In this document: positions 20,626 through 30,994 of the stretch, in pieces
How the letters are laid out: every line of letters begins with the position of its first letter
How positions within the stretch are numbered: the first letter of the stretch is position 1
From: Capronia americana
Lineage: Eukaryota; Ascomycota; Eurotiomycetes; Chaetothyriales; Herpotrichiellaceae
DNA length: 64,000 nt
Reading direction: 5' to 3'
NCBI GenBank assembly: GCA_016110215.1
Contig: JADWQD010000005.1
Span: 930,001 to 994,000 of the forward strand
Position numbers and translations under genes: made by a program
The notes under the pieces: generated by a model
Databases searched by the model: none
What the model was told of the DNA's origin: nothing
What the model saw: only the letters and a program-made list of their open reading frames with translations

Positions 20626-23600
20626 ATGCCTTCCGCGAAGCGTAAACCCGAAGCGGCTCCCACAAAACCGCCGAGCAAGAGACCAAAGACGGATCCTGGC
20701 TCGAAACCAGAGACGCCTGTTAAGGAAGAGAAAAAGGACCAGAAGCCGAGACCAGTCTCAGTTCTTACGAAAGAACAGCCTGCTTTCCCTCGAGGCGGTG
20801 CAAGTCTACTGACTCCCCTGGAACGGAAGCAAATCCGAGCCAAGGCAGCCCGAGATGCGGATCGAGAACAGAAGCCCACAGAGGATCTCTTCGGAAGAGG
20901 GGACGGAGCGCCCGATACTGAGAGTGATGAGGGTGAAAGAATAAAGATAGAGACACAGCCGAAGCGGCGCGAACGGCAACGAACAAAGGGCAAGAAGAAG
21001 TCCGACTCCACTGCAGCCAGTACGAAAGCAGAGGTTCAGATTGGAGGCCTAAGCTACAAACGAATTACTACTGCCTCCCTCATCCTCGGCCAGATCACAT
21101 CCATAAGTGCGCGAACCCTGACGGTCGCATTGCCCAACAACCTTGTGGGATATGTACCTTTGACCGCCATCTCCGCTCAGTTGAGCGAGAAAATCCAGGG
21201 CCTGCTGGGAGAGAATGACGATGAAAGGGACAACAGCGACGATGAAGGAGAGGGTGACGATATATCCTTGACCAACTACTTCCGCGTTGGTCAATATTTA
21301 CGAGTTGCTGTCACTGCTACCGAACAGGAGAGGCAAGGACCAAAATCGTCGGCGCGAAAGCGAATCGAACTGTCCGTGGAACCAGCCTTGACCAATGCAG
21401 GCGTCAATGGACAACATCTCGCCGTCGGCGCTACTGTGCAGGCTTCGGTGAGCAGTGTCGAAGACCACGGGTTGGTGGTCGATGTCTCACTCGAAGATGA
21501 TAATGTCCGTGGGTTCGTCCCGAAGAAACAGCTCCCGAGCGGCTGGTCTCTCGCGGACATTAGAACTGGGGCTGTCTTGCTGTGCCATGTACTGGACGCC
21601 GGCCCCAACAACAAGGTGGTCAAACTTTCAGCTGATCTCTCCAAATCAGCCGTGCTCAAGACTGCTCCTTCCGTGGACATGTTCCTTCCAGGCACCAAAG
21701 CAGAAATCCTGATCAGCACCGTCACGGAAGCTGGGCTTACGGGAAAGATCATGGGCATGCTGGACGTAACTGCCGATGTTGTACACTCTGGTTCTTTCCA
21801 TGACCGGGAAGCCTTTCTTTCCAAATTCCAGGTTGGAAAGAAGATTCCAGGTCGTCTCATTTGCAACTTCCCTCTTTCTGACGATAGAAAGCTGGGGTTC
21901 TCGGTGCTGGAAAATATTCTGGACTTGAGCGATGCCACGGACCCAGCCGAGAAGCAGAGTGAAAGCCTCGCACTATCGTCTACTATCGAGTCCGCCTCCA
22001 TGATTCGTGTTGAACCTGGCCTGGGCGTCTATCTGCAGTTGGATGAGCATAACGTTGGCTTTGCTCACTTATCTCGTCTGTCAGACAAGAAGCTGGACTC
22101 TATTTCTGAACTTAGTGGTCCATTCAAGCTGGGATCTGAGCACAAGGCCCGTATACTCGAATTCAACCCCATGGATAACCTCTACGTCGTATCCCTCCAG
22201 GAGAGTGTGCTTCAACAACCGTTCCTGCGATACGAAGACGTCCCCCTTGGAGCAGTGGTCAACGGAACAATTGAGAAATTGTTGATTGGAGAAAGCGGAG
22301 TCGAAGGCTTGTTAGTGACTCTTGCTGAAGGTGTGACGGGCTTTGTTCCCAAGATCCACCTGTCGAATGTCAAATTAGACCATCCGGAGAAGAAGTTCAG
22401 AGCAGGTCAAGCGGTTACCGCTAGAGTTCTGACCAGCAATCCTGCCAGGCGGCGTCTTCGACTCACCCTAAAGAAAGCCCTCGTTACCAGTGATCAGAAA
22501 GCTTGGCTGCGATTCGAAGATGTCGAGGTTGGAACTTCTACGGTTGGGACACTGGCAAAGGTCGACCCGCTTGGGGCAGTTGTCCGCTTCTTTGGATCTG
22601 TCAAGGGCTTTCTCCCTGTGTCCGAGATGAGCGAGGCATTTATCAAAGACGCAAGAGACCACTTTCGGGTGGGCCAAGTCGTTTCGGTGAGCGCTCTCAG
22701 CGTCGACGCGGCCGCGAAACGCATGACCCTCTCATGTAGGGACATCAACCGATCAAACGCGTCAATTGAAAGCTCCCTGTCTCGCCTGCTACCGGGTACC
22801 ATCACTGACGGCACCGTTTTCGAAAAGTCTGAGAATGACATTCTTTTGCGCCTGGAAGAAAACGACGCCATTGCACGGCTCACCCTGGACCATGTCTCCG
22901 ACGGGTCGCTGAAGAAGAGGCGATCCGCCTTCGACAAGATCCGCGTCAACCAAACGCTCGAAAGCATCCTCATTCTACACGTCCAGGTGAAGCGACGGCT
23001 CGTGCTGATCTCCAACAAACAGAGTTTGGTCAGCGCAACTCGGGCTGGCACGTTCCTCAAAAGTTACGAGCAGTTGCAACTTGGTGCAGCCGTGACCGGA
23101 TACGTCAAAAACATCACAGAGGACGGTATATTTGTTGGCTTCGCTGCTGGCATCACCGCTCTCATTCCTAGCAGTCAAGTACCTGTGGGAAGTGAAGACA
23201 AGGAGAACTTCGGCATGACCGAGTTGCAACCCGTTACAGCCAAAGTACTCAACATCGAGTATAAGGGTGCAACGCCTAGATTCTGGCTAACGATGCGTGA
23301 GACTGGTCCAGCAACGAAGTCTGAAATCCCGCCCACTGAGCCGGCCTCGTTCAAACTTGTAGACCCCGTCGATGCCAGTCTCTCAATTGTCACTGATCTC
23401 TCAGTCGGCATGAAAACGAAAGCCAGGGTCGTTTCAGTCAAGGACACTCAAATCAACGTCGAGCTGGCAAAGGACGTGCAAGGGCGCATCGACGTCTCCG
23501 AAGTCTTTGACGACTGGAAGGACATCAAGGACAGGAAGAAACCGTTAAAGCCATTCTATCCGCAGCTGGAACTGACCGTCCGCATCCTCGGCGCTCACGA

Positions 23601-26052
23601 CACAAGAAACCATCGATTTCTCCCGCTCACACATCGAAAGGGGAAGAATACCCTTTACGAGCTTACATGCAAACCAAGCTCGGTGTCGAGCGAGAAGCTG
23701 CCCGAGTTGACCTTGCAGGATATCACTGTGGGCTCATCTCACGTTGCCTTCATCAACAACATCTCCGACGAATGTCTCTGGGTCAACATCTCGCCCTCTG
23801 TTCGTGGCAGGATCCGAACCATCGACATTTCAGACGATCTGTCCCTAGCCAGCAACCTCCCTCGCAACTTCCCTCTGGGTTCTGCCGTGCGCGTTCGAGT
23901 CCTCTCCGTCGATCCTGAAAAAGGACACCTAGACTTGACAGCCCGGTCCGATGGTACTGCAGGCTCCCTGGATTTCGCGAATATCATCCCGGGTCTTGTT
24001 CTCCCGGGTCGGGTTACCAAAGTCACCGATCGCAACATCTTCGTCCAGCTCAGTGACCAGGTCGCCGGCTCAGTCGAGTTGGTCGACATGGCAGACAACT
24101 ACAATGAAGCCAATCCGGCCAAATACCAGAAGAACGATATCATTCGAGTCTCCGTTGTTGGTGTTGATGCACCTAACAAGAGGGTTAGCCTCTCAACGAG
24201 ACCCTCGAAAGTTCTCAGCTCCTCGATGAAAGTCACAGATCGAGAGATCACCTCTGTCAATCGAATCGCTGTCAACGATGTAGTGCGCGGATTCATCAAG
24301 AATGTGTCCGACCAGGGGGTCTTCGTTACGCTTGGTCGTGGTGTTGTAGGGTTTGTCCGGATCAGCAACTTGTCAGACAACTATCTCAAACAATGGAAGG
24401 ACCATTTCCAACGAGACCAACTCGTCCAGGGCAGGATCATCATGGTTGACGAGGCTTCTGGGCAAGTTCAGATGAGCTTGAAAGAGTCAGCTTTGAAGCC
24501 CGATTACAAGGTGCCTCTCATGTTTAACAACTTGAAAGTCGGAGACGTGGTGACGGGCCAGGTCGTCACTGTCCAACCCTTCGGTGTCTTCATCGTTGTG
24601 GACAATTCTGAGAATATCCGTGGGCTATGCCATCGCAGTGAGATCGCCGAGCAGCGAGTCGAAGACGCCAGCAAGCTGTTCGCAGTGGGAGACAAAGTGA
24701 AAGCCAAAGTGCTGAAACTGGACACTGCGGCACGCAAGGTCAACTTCGGCATGAAAGCGTCCTACTTTACTGACTCCACCGACGAGGAGGCAGAAAGCGA
24801 TGCCGACTCTGAAAGCCAAGGTGGCGCCATTCTTGATGCTGAAATGGAGGACCTGGAGGCCGATGGTGAGGAGTCCGAAGACGAGGATGATGAGCTGAGG
24901 CCAGGAGATGATGACAGGCAAGTGGAAGAAGATGACGAGGATTCAGACATGCTTGATATACAGATCCACGCAGACATCAACGACACTGAAGATGAAGGCG
25001 AAGACGAAGGTGCACCTGTATCTGCAGAAGTTTCCAAAAACGCAGGTCTCGCGGTCGGCGGCTTCGACTGGACGGGCCTTTTACCGGCACAGTCAACCTC
25101 CAACAAGCGACTCGCAGAAGCATCCGAGTCCGAAGCTGACATTCCCAAGAAGAAGCACAAGAAGAAAAAGAATCAGCCAACCATGGACGTGGACCGTACC
25201 GGCGACCTGGACGTCAATGGTCCTCAATCGCCCGACGATTTCGAGCGCCTCCTCATCGCCGAACCCGACAACTCCGTCCTCTGGCTCCGATACATGGCCT
25301 TCCACCTTGACTTGGGCGATGTTGACGCGGCGCGAGCTGTCGGAGAACGCGCCATCCGCACCATCTCCATAGGACTGGAGGACGAGAAATTTAACGTCTG
25401 GGTTGCCCTGCTCAATCTCGAGGTTCATTTCGGCAACGATGAAAGCATCGAGGAAGAGACGTTCAGAAGAGCGTGTGAAGTAAATGACGAACAGGAGATC
25501 TACTCAAGCCTGACGAGCATCTACATCAAGGAGGGCAAGTTTGACAAGGCAACCGACCTCTTCGAACGCATGATCAAGAAATTCGCCCAAGACCCCAAAG
25601 TCTGGGTCAACTACGCGTCCTTCCTCCTCAACAAGATGGCCGACACCGGCCCCGAGAAAGCGCACGCACTACTCTCCCGTGCGCTGAAGACGCTCCCCCA
25701 GTTCACACACTTTGATATCACCAAGTCGTTCGCCCGCCTGGAATTCACATCCACGCACGGCCTGCCCGAGAGGGGCCGCACCATCTTCGAGGGCCTGATC
25801 GCTTCGTTCCCCAAGCGCGTGGATCTCTTCGACGTGCTGCTCGACCTGGAGATCAACGCCACGAAGGACGACGAGCAGGTCCGCGCCACGTTCGAGCGGA
25901 TCTTCACCCTGAAGTTGAAGCCCAAGCAGGCGAGGAGTTTCTTCAAGCGTTGGGACCGGTTTGAGACGGACAGGGGGGTTGAGAGGCGCATCGAGGCCGT
26001 TAGAGCCAGGGCCGCCGCGTGGGTCAAGGAGAACACGAAACCGAGCGACTAA
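20626..26052 (+). CDS. rrp5: rRNA biogenesis protein RRP5 (S1-domain and HAT/TPR repeat protein)
   Basis: 1,808 residues in one uninterrupted frame. The ATG at 20626 starts MPSAKRKPEA; the frame runs up to 20587 without a plausible start. The N-terminus is Lys-rich. The first three quarters are about a dozen S1 RNA-binding repeats, recognisable by units such as GAVVNGTIEKL, GLLVTLAEGVTGFVPKIHL, GVFVTLGRGVVGFVRISNLS and GDVVTGQVVTVQPFGVFI. A long acidic stretch (about residues 1380-1470) and a Lys cluster (PKKKHKKKKNQ) lead into C-terminal HAT/TPR repeats (DFERLLIAEPDNSVLWLRYM, KVWVNYASFLL). This is the RRP5/PDCD11 architecture. Rrp5 is nucleolar, binds pre-rRNA and is needed for cleavages leading to both 18S and 5.8S rRNA. 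Length and order match the family. Confidence 0.95.
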   Translation: MPSAKRKPEAAPTKPPSKRPKTDPGSKPETPVKEEKKDQKPRPVSVLTKEQPAFPRGGASLLTPLERKQIRAKAARDADREQKPTEDLFGRGDGAPDTESDEGERIKIETQPKRRERQRTKGKKKSDSTAASTKAEVQIGGLSYKRITTASLILGQITSISARTLTVALPNNLVGYVPLTAISAQLSEKIQGLLGENDDERDNSDDEGEGDDISLTNYFRVGQYLRVAVTATEQERQGPKSSARKRIELSVEPALTNAGVNGQHLAVGATVQASVSSVEDHGLVVDVSLEDDNVRGFVPKKQLPSGWSLADIRTGAVLLCHVLDAGPNNKVVKLSADLSKSAVLKTAPSVDMFLPGTKAEILISTVTEAGLTGKIMGMLDVTADVVHSGSFHDREAFLSKFQVGKKIPGRLICNFPLSDDRKLGFSVLENILDLSDATDPAEKQSESLALSSTIESASMIRVEPGLGVYLQLDEHNVGFAHLSRLSDKKLDSISELSGPFKLGSEHKARILEFNPMDNLYVVSLQESVLQQPFLRYEDVPLGAVVNGTIEKLLIGESGVEGLLVTLAEGVTGFVPKIHLSNVKLDHPEKKFRAGQAVTARVLTSNPARRRLRLTLKKALVTSDQKAWLRFEDVEVGTSTVGTLAKVDPLGAVVRFFGSVKGFLPVSEMSEAFIKDARDHFRVGQVVSVSALSVDAAAKRMTLSCRDINRSNASIESSLSRLLPGTITDGTVFEKSENDILLRLEENDAIARLTLDHVSDGSLKKRRSAFDKIRVNQTLESILILHVQVKRRLVLISNKQSLVSATRAGTFLKSYEQLQLGAAVTGYVKNITEDGIFVGFAAGITALIPSSQVPVGSEDKENFGMTELQPVTAKVLNIEYKGATPRFWLTMRETGPATKSEIPPTEPASFKLVDPVDASLSIVTDLSVGMKTKARVVSVKDTQINVELAKDVQGRIDVSEVFDDWKDIKDRKKPLKPFYPQLELTVRILGAHDTRNHRFLPLTHRKGKNTLYELTCKPSSVSSEKLPELTLQDITVGSSHVAFINNISDECLWVNISPSVRGRIRTIDISDDLSLASNLPRNFPLGSAVRVRVLSVDPEKGHLDLTARSDGTAGSLDFANIIPGLVLPGRVTKVTDRNIFVQLSDQVAGSVELVDMADNYNEANPAKYQKNDIIRVSVVGVDAPNKRVSLSTRPSKVLSSSMKVTDREITSVNRIAVNDVVRGFIKNVSDQGVFVTLGRGVVGFVRISNLSDNYLKQWKDHFQRDQLVQGRIIMVDEASGQVQMSLKESALKPDYKVPLMFNNLKVGDVVTGQVVTVQPFGVFIVVDNSENIRGLCHRSEIAEQRVEDASKLFAVGDKVKAKVLKLDTAARKVNFGMKASYFTDSTDEEAESDADSESQGGAILDAEMEDLEADGEESEDEDDELRPGDDDRQVEEDDEDSDMLDIQIHADINDTEDEGEDEGAPVSAEVSKNAGLAVGGFDWTGLLPAQSTSNKRLAEASESEADIPKKKHKKKKNQPTMDVDRTGDLDVNGPQSPDDFERLLIAEPDNSVLWLRYMAFHLDLGDVDAARAVGERAIRTISIGLEDEKFNVWVALLNLEVHFGNDESIEEETFRRACEVNDEQEIYSSLTSIYIKEGKFDKATDLFERMIKKFAQDPKVWVNYASFLLNKMADTGPEKAHALLSRALKTLPQFTHFDITKSFARLEFTSTHGLPERGRTIFEGLIASFPKRVDLFDVLLDLEINATKDDEQVRATFERIFTLKLKPKQARSFFKRWDRFETDRGVERRIEAVRARAAAWVKENTKPSD

Positions 26053-26522
26053 GTTGACCTAGGAGGATCGGAGAGGCTAGCGGTGGGAAGTGATCTTTGT
26101 CCCGATTCTGCGGACTCTGGACTGTAGACTGCAGACAGCAGACAGTAGACAGGAGAGCGTGGGACAGGGAAAATGAAGGTCCATGGGCATGCATGAGTCA
26201 ATGTTATCAAGGTATTTGATCCGCCTGCCCAGAGGTCAGTTGTAAACTTAGTTGGCCACGCCATCAATATCGACATCATCATTAGCATCAGGAGCAGCGA
26301 GCTCACTACCAATCTTGATGATGTTGTTTCATCGGCGAATTAAGGTACTATATTGGAATTGTTCATCCTCTCACAAGGGGGTATCGTATCTATGCGTCCA
26401 ATTATCAACCGCACCTGTCACAATTGTCGTTTGTCGTCCCAAGTCCTCTCCCTCCAGGGTCATATCCGGGGTATATATAATTAGTATGGAGGTGGTGAAA
26501 ATTTGTCTTGTCCTGTCTTCTG
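26053..26522. other. Convergent 3' intergenic region
   Basis: 470 bp between the convergent rrp5 and GNAT genes. It has imperfect CAGACAG/TAGAC repeats near 26125-26150. No gene seen. Confidence 0.5.
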
Positions 26523-27332
26523 CTATCTCCTCCCTTTCTTTCCACTGGCATTACCACTACTGCCCTGCTCTTCAATCACCCTCTGCAGCATCTCGCGCGC
26601 TTGCCTCTCCCGCTTCCTAAAGCCGCCGGTGAAAGTGGGGTGCACGATCTTGGCCGAGTTGGCGTGGTCGTCTGCAAATTCGGGCCCTTGCCAGCCCTTG
26701 TCCCGGCACCATGTGACTGCTTCTTCGAGCAGGCCTTGCCCGATCCCCTTGCGTCTGTACCGGCGCTTGACGGTCCACGCGCGGATATGCCCAGTGGCGG
26801 GAGGCAGGTTCTTGCGTGATTTGCCGGTCGAGGGGCTTGTCGGGTTGCGAACGCCGCGCAGGACGATCGCGCCGATGACTTCGTCTCCGTAGCGCGTGAG
26901 TAAGATGTCGTCCTGCGAGCCAACGATGCCGTGCTCGGAATCACCGTCGCGACCTTCGTTGAGCCATTTCCACGTCCCGATCCGCTCTGCCTCGAAGATG
27001 TACCCGCCTGTAAGCCAGCGGACGGTGATGAGCACGGCCATGAGGATGCCGGCCGAAGTGGTTCCGACGATGGCCCAGTCCGAGTACGAGCCTTTATACA
27101 GATTCTGATACGCAAGACCGAAGAGGAGGACCAGCGCGCATAGGGTGAACGGGTGGAATATGATCGCCGTGGAGGCGAGTTGTCGTTGTTGAGCAACCGA
27201 GTCGGCGATCAAATGGAGGGCTTCGACCCTGTCGTCTTCGGTCACGGCTGGCTTGGTCGTGAGTTCGGGGAGGGAGTCGAGTAGATTCTCCGGCGTCTCG
27301 GCAAAGGTTGTAGTGGTGTCGTCGTCCGCCAT
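26523..27332 (-). CDS. Membrane-anchored GNAT-family N-acetyltransferase-like protein
   Basis: 269 residues from the ATG at 27332 (MADDDTTTTFAETPENLL). The open frame extends to 27551, so an upstream, spliced N-terminus cannot be excluded. Two hydrophobic segments (about residues 60-85 with FHPFTLCALVLLFGLAY, and 95-115 with TTSAGILMAVLITVRWL) precede a GNAT fold. The acetyl-CoA-binding motif A is visible as WTVKRRYRRKGIGQGLLEEA (the R-R-K-G-I-G core), and IGAIVLRG is the preceding beta strand. The C-terminal tail is basic (KRERQAREML, KKGRR). The substrate is unknown; the membrane anchors suggest the acetyltransferase domain faces the cytosol from an internal membrane. Confidence 0.78.
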   Translation of the reverse strand: MADDDTTTTFAETPENLLDSLPELTTKPAVTEDDRVEALHLIADSVAQQRQLASTAIIFHPFTLCALVLLFGLAYQNLYKGSYSDWAIVGTTSAGILMAVLITVRWLTGGYIFEAERIGTWKWLNEGRDGDSEHGIVGSQDDILLTRYGDEVIGAIVLRGVRNPTSPSTGKSRKNLPPATGHIRAWTVKRRYRRKGIGQGLLEEAVTWCRDKGWQGPEFADDHANSAKIVHPTFTGGFRKRERQAREMLQRVIEEQGSSGNASGKKGRR

Positions 27333-28681
27333 TTCTGAATATTGGCCGAGGAGCGACGCTGAAGAGGAGGTGTAGAGGGTGTCTGAATTGGTCCAGTCTA
27401 CCGGGCGTAGGATGTCTAGAGTATTTGCGGCGGATGAGCTCTGTTCGAGGTCTAGGGTGAGGTTTGCTCGGAGAGTGGTGAAGAAAGCTGTTCCGCAGAC
27501 AAATCTGTTAGAGCTGCTTTTCGGCTGGTGCTCTTGCTCAAAACGCCCCAATGTCTTGTCGTGTGCTCACCGGCAGAAGTTTTGAACCCCGGTATGCGGT
27601 CACCGATCGCGAATGCCCGGGAGCGACCGACCTCCTGCAGCAAAGAGGCAGACGACGTGAAGTATATGGCCGACTTGACGGCGAGGAGCGAAGGAGCCGA
27701 CGGGAAGGAAGGGTTTCGTGGTGAGGGAGGAGAGAGGTAAAGGTGGTCAGGAAGACGAAGAGGGTGATGGTGCCTGCCCATCGAGAACAAAAGTCTAGGA
27801 CGCTGCCAAAACTGGCATGTTCAAGCACCGAACCAGCGGCAACGGCGAGCCCGGGATGGAGAGCGAGGCTCGCCTGGAACCGAATCAAAGGGCCACAAAT
27901 CTAGTGTAGCACGCGGGCTGACAGCGGTCCCAAAGAAAAAAGAAAGCCGCCTAGGACCAGCGCCCTGGGACGGGATGATCCTACAGCACCATACAGAGTG
28001 AGGAAAATGGGCGTAGGAGGATGGAGGGGGGAAATTTTTGGAGGCGACGAGGGGCGAAGTGGAGGATAATTATTAGCAGCGTTTAGTACGAGCACGTTGA
28101 CATGTTCTTCCAAGGGACTGGCCGGAGGGCGTCAAGATGCTTTTGTACTCATCTCCATCTGACGCCACCCTGAGCGACGATGGTGTCTACGAGTACCCTC
28201 AACTCTGGCAGCGATGGACTGCCCTCGTCCTCTGCAGCTTATCGTCCAGGGAGAGGTTTGACACAAAGCCAAGAAGCCCCTGATAGCGACTGTTGATAAA
28301 AAGAGCGCTGCCATTGGGGCGTTGGCGACGGCCATGGCTGATCTTGTCCTGTTCCTGGCCTCGCCGGGGTCGAGAACCAACCATAGTAAGCCTCGTCGGT
28401 GTCGCCATCGAATTCTCGATAAAGCTAACCAAGCCTCAACTCTTTTCCTCAGACACTGGCACCCCTCAAAGTGATGTATGTGGTGTTGTCGTGCGCGTGA
28501 CCCGTTGATCGTGAGTCAAACTACGAGGTACTACTGACCGCCTTTGATGGCATGTGCAGGACTCCAGAACCGCGTTGGTGCTTGAACAAGGCTCGGGTAT
28601 CTACTTGATTGCTCGTTTTCTTCATCGTCCTCGTAGCTGCGACCTTTGTCTATCCCCGACCACCGCAACTCAGTGTGCCCA
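27333..28681. other. Intergenic region between two minus-strand genes
   Basis: About 1.35 kb. Minus-strand frames at 27452-27888 could in principle supply an upstream exon for the GNAT gene, but no convincing splice pair or conserved protein was found. The rest (27.9-28.6 kb) has only short frames. Confidence 0.4.
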
Positions 28682-30415
28682 CTAGTATGACCGGCCAAAC
28701 AGGCACCATTTCTCGGCAAGGTTCGAGCAATTGGGATTTGTGCACTTGGTCACTCCCTTCTCAATCCCATCCGGCTGATCGAACGGAATGCACAAACTCT
28801 TTGCGCCCATACTCGGAGCACGATCATCTTGCGCAACACCACTTTGTTCTTCGGCTTTGCGTGCGCTCAGATCCTTGATTTGGTCCTCGCAGGCTTCCGT
28901 CAAGCAGTGAGGGATCAGGATGACGTTCTTGTCGTTCAATGCCGGCACGAATTCCTCCCAGTCGGTGATTTTCTTAATATGTGACTTGAATTTGGCGTCG
29001 GCTCGGTCGTACAGATCCTTCTGGATGGTTTCCAAGAGCTCGGGAACTGCGGTGTTGAGTTCACTGATCGCGATCTGACTTTTGCTTTCGGCTTTAGGGA
29101 GGTCTCGTCGGGAGGTTGTGACAAAGTGACCCTTGCTCTCTCCTGGTCCAAACTCAAGCCGAAGCGGGACACCCTTCAACTCCCAGTCATTGAACTTCCA
29201 TCCTGGAGAATATCCCTCTCGGAAATCGGCTTGAACCCGAACATTGACCGCCTTGAGCACTTCTACAAGACCATCAATCTCCTTGTACAGTGCATCTCTC
29301 TCTTCTTCGGTGGTCTTAGCGGTCACTCCGACCGGCACAATGACAACTTGAGTCTCGACGACGCGGGGTGGAAGCACCAGACCCCGGTCGTCACCATGAA
29401 TCATGACCATGACACCAATGACACGAGTCGACAATCCCCAAGAATTCTGCCATACGAACAGTTGGTTCTTCTTTTCTTCTTCCGTCTTCGCGTTGGGATC
29501 CTGTACCGTGATGCCGAACATCTTGCTGAAGTTCTGACCCAGGCAATGCGATGTGCCTCCCTGGATGCCGCGACCCGTGGCTGGAATGTATCCCTCGACG
29601 GTTGTGGTGTACAGACCTCCGGCGAATCTTTCCTTGTCTGTCTTCTTGCCCTTCATAACCGGCACCGCCAGCAGTTCCTCGTAGACTCGGGCATACAGGT
29701 CGAGAATCTCGAGAACCTCCTTGCCGGCCTCTTGTTCCGTCAGATGCGCCGTGTGACCTTCCTGCCAGTGAAATTCCCGAGTACGTAGGAATGGTTGAGG
29801 GTGCTTGAATTCCCATCGGACGACCGAGTTCCACTGATTGAGTTTCAAGGGAAGATCGCGGTGACTCTGGATCCATTTCGCGTAGTAAGGGTACATGACG
29901 GTTTCGGAAGTAGGACGGATCGCGATCTTCTTCTCCAGCTTCGTGCTGCCCCCGTGGGTGACCCACGCGACCTCCGCAGCGAAGCCTTCGATGTGGGACT
30001 TTTCGCGATTCAGCACCTCCTCGGAGACGAACAGAGGGAAGGAGCAGTTCTTGACCCCCATCTTCTTGATCCTCGCGTCGAACCAGGCTCTGACTTCGTC
30101 CCAGACGAACTGGGAGGCTGGCTTGAGGATGTAGCACCCAGAAATATCATAGTAGTCGAGCATATCTCCCTTGAGCAGAACTTGCTGGTACCATTCCGGG
30201 AAATCGACCTCCTTGGAGACATCAATGCCAATCAGGGCAGCTCCCTCCATCTTCTTCTTTTTTCCTCCACCTCCAGCCTTCTGAGGCATTTTGGCTTCTT
30301 GCTTGCCGATGGGCTTTCCTGGTTTTGTTTTCTCCATCTTTGGCTCCGTCTCGGTCTTCGGCTCTTTCTCTCGCGTAGGGATTTCAGTCTTGGAAGGGTT
30401 TCTGGAATGCGACAT
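28682..30415 (-). CDS. Prolyl-tRNA synthetase, eukaryotic/archaeal type
   Basis: 577 residues from the ATG at 30415 (the frame continues three codons upstream without ATG). It charges tRNA-Pro with proline. The N-terminal 60 residues are a Lys/Glu-rich linker with KKKKMEG. The class II catalytic core follows: motif 1 region (DISGCYILKP), the TXE-type loop IRPTSETVMYPY, motif 2 (FLRTREFHWQEGH) and motif 3 (GVMVMIHGDDRGLVLPP). Next come an anticodon-binding domain (VVIVPVGV, RVQADFREGYSPGWKFNDWE) and the archaeal-type zinc-binding C-terminal domain with CTNPNCSNLAEKWCLFGRSY; the final Tyr is typical. There is no N-terminal YbaK/INS-like editing domain, unlike the yeast cytosolic enzyme. Probably the cytosolic enzyme; no clear mitochondrial presequence. 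Confidence 0.93.
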   Translation of the reverse strand: MSHSRNPSKTEIPTREKEPKTETEPKMEKTKPGKPIGKQEAKMPQKAGGGGKKKKMEGAALIGIDVSKEVDFPEWYQQVLLKGDMLDYYDISGCYILKPASQFVWDEVRAWFDARIKKMGVKNCSFPLFVSEEVLNREKSHIEGFAAEVAWVTHGGSTKLEKKIAIRPTSETVMYPYYAKWIQSHRDLPLKLNQWNSVVRWEFKHPQPFLRTREFHWQEGHTAHLTEQEAGKEVLEILDLYARVYEELLAVPVMKGKKTDKERFAGGLYTTTVEGYIPATGRGIQGGTSHCLGQNFSKMFGITVQDPNAKTEEEKKNQLFVWQNSWGLSTRVIGVMVMIHGDDRGLVLPPRVVETQVVIVPVGVTAKTTEEERDALYKEIDGLVEVLKAVNVRVQADFREGYSPGWKFNDWELKGVPLRLEFGPGESKGHFVTTSRRDLPKAESKSQIAISELNTAVPELLETIQKDLYDRADAKFKSHIKKITDWEEFVPALNDKNVILIPHCLTEACEDQIKDLSARKAEEQSGVAQDDRAPSMGAKSLCIPFDQPDGIEKGVTKCTNPNCSNLAEKWCLFGRSY

Positions 30416-30630
30416 TTGGCTCAAGGGTGCTCGCGTCGTTTTGGAAGGGCACGCAAAAGGTGAACGGAGTCAAGAAGATTACTTTCACCCTCCGGGTCGG
30501 TGTCTCGCACGGTGAAGGGAATTGAGGAATGGCGGATTTCTGACTCTTTGGTGACTTGACACACAACCAGATTGTCCGCAGCCCAACCCCGCCGACGCGA
30601 TTGTGAGTCGAAAGTCTAGGCGGGGATGAT

Positions 30631-30636
30631 CACGTG
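30631..30636. promoter_or_regulatory. CACGTG E-box
   Basis: The palindrome bound by Pho4/NUC-1-type (and other) bHLH factors. It lies 216 bp from the prolyl-tRNA synthetase start and 1.46 kb from the phosphate transporter start. Confidence 0.3.
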
Positions 30637-30988
30637 ACATGGCCGCAAATACCTTGGCGAGTTTGACACGTTTGGTACGCTTTCGGTTGCTGAGTCGCGT
30701 CTCACGAACTGATAAACTGACAGCAAACTTGGCAATGGCGCAAGTACGCAATGGAGCGACGGGATGCGCCTTTTCCTTCAAAGAAAAGGTGCAGGTAGGT
30801 CTCAGGAAAGGTGACACCGATGACAATAGGTCCCCACCCACTGCCACAATCCTCCTCGTCGAGCCGGGGACCGATACGAATATCTGAATGTCGCCTGAAC
30901 AGTTGCTAGTACCATCCGTTCGTCTTCTCGCCTCCTCAAAAGGCTATGTCCATGCGACGATAAGCTTACAGCAGTGTCCTCCGTTCCC

Positions 30989-30994
30989 CACGTG
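30989..30994. promoter_or_regulatory. CACGTG E-box, upstream of phosphate transporter
   Basis: Second CACGTG, about 1.1 kb upstream of the phosphate transporter. It is a candidate phosphate-starvation (Pho4/NUC-1/PalcA) site by motif only, and is distant for a fungal promoter. Confidence 0.3.
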
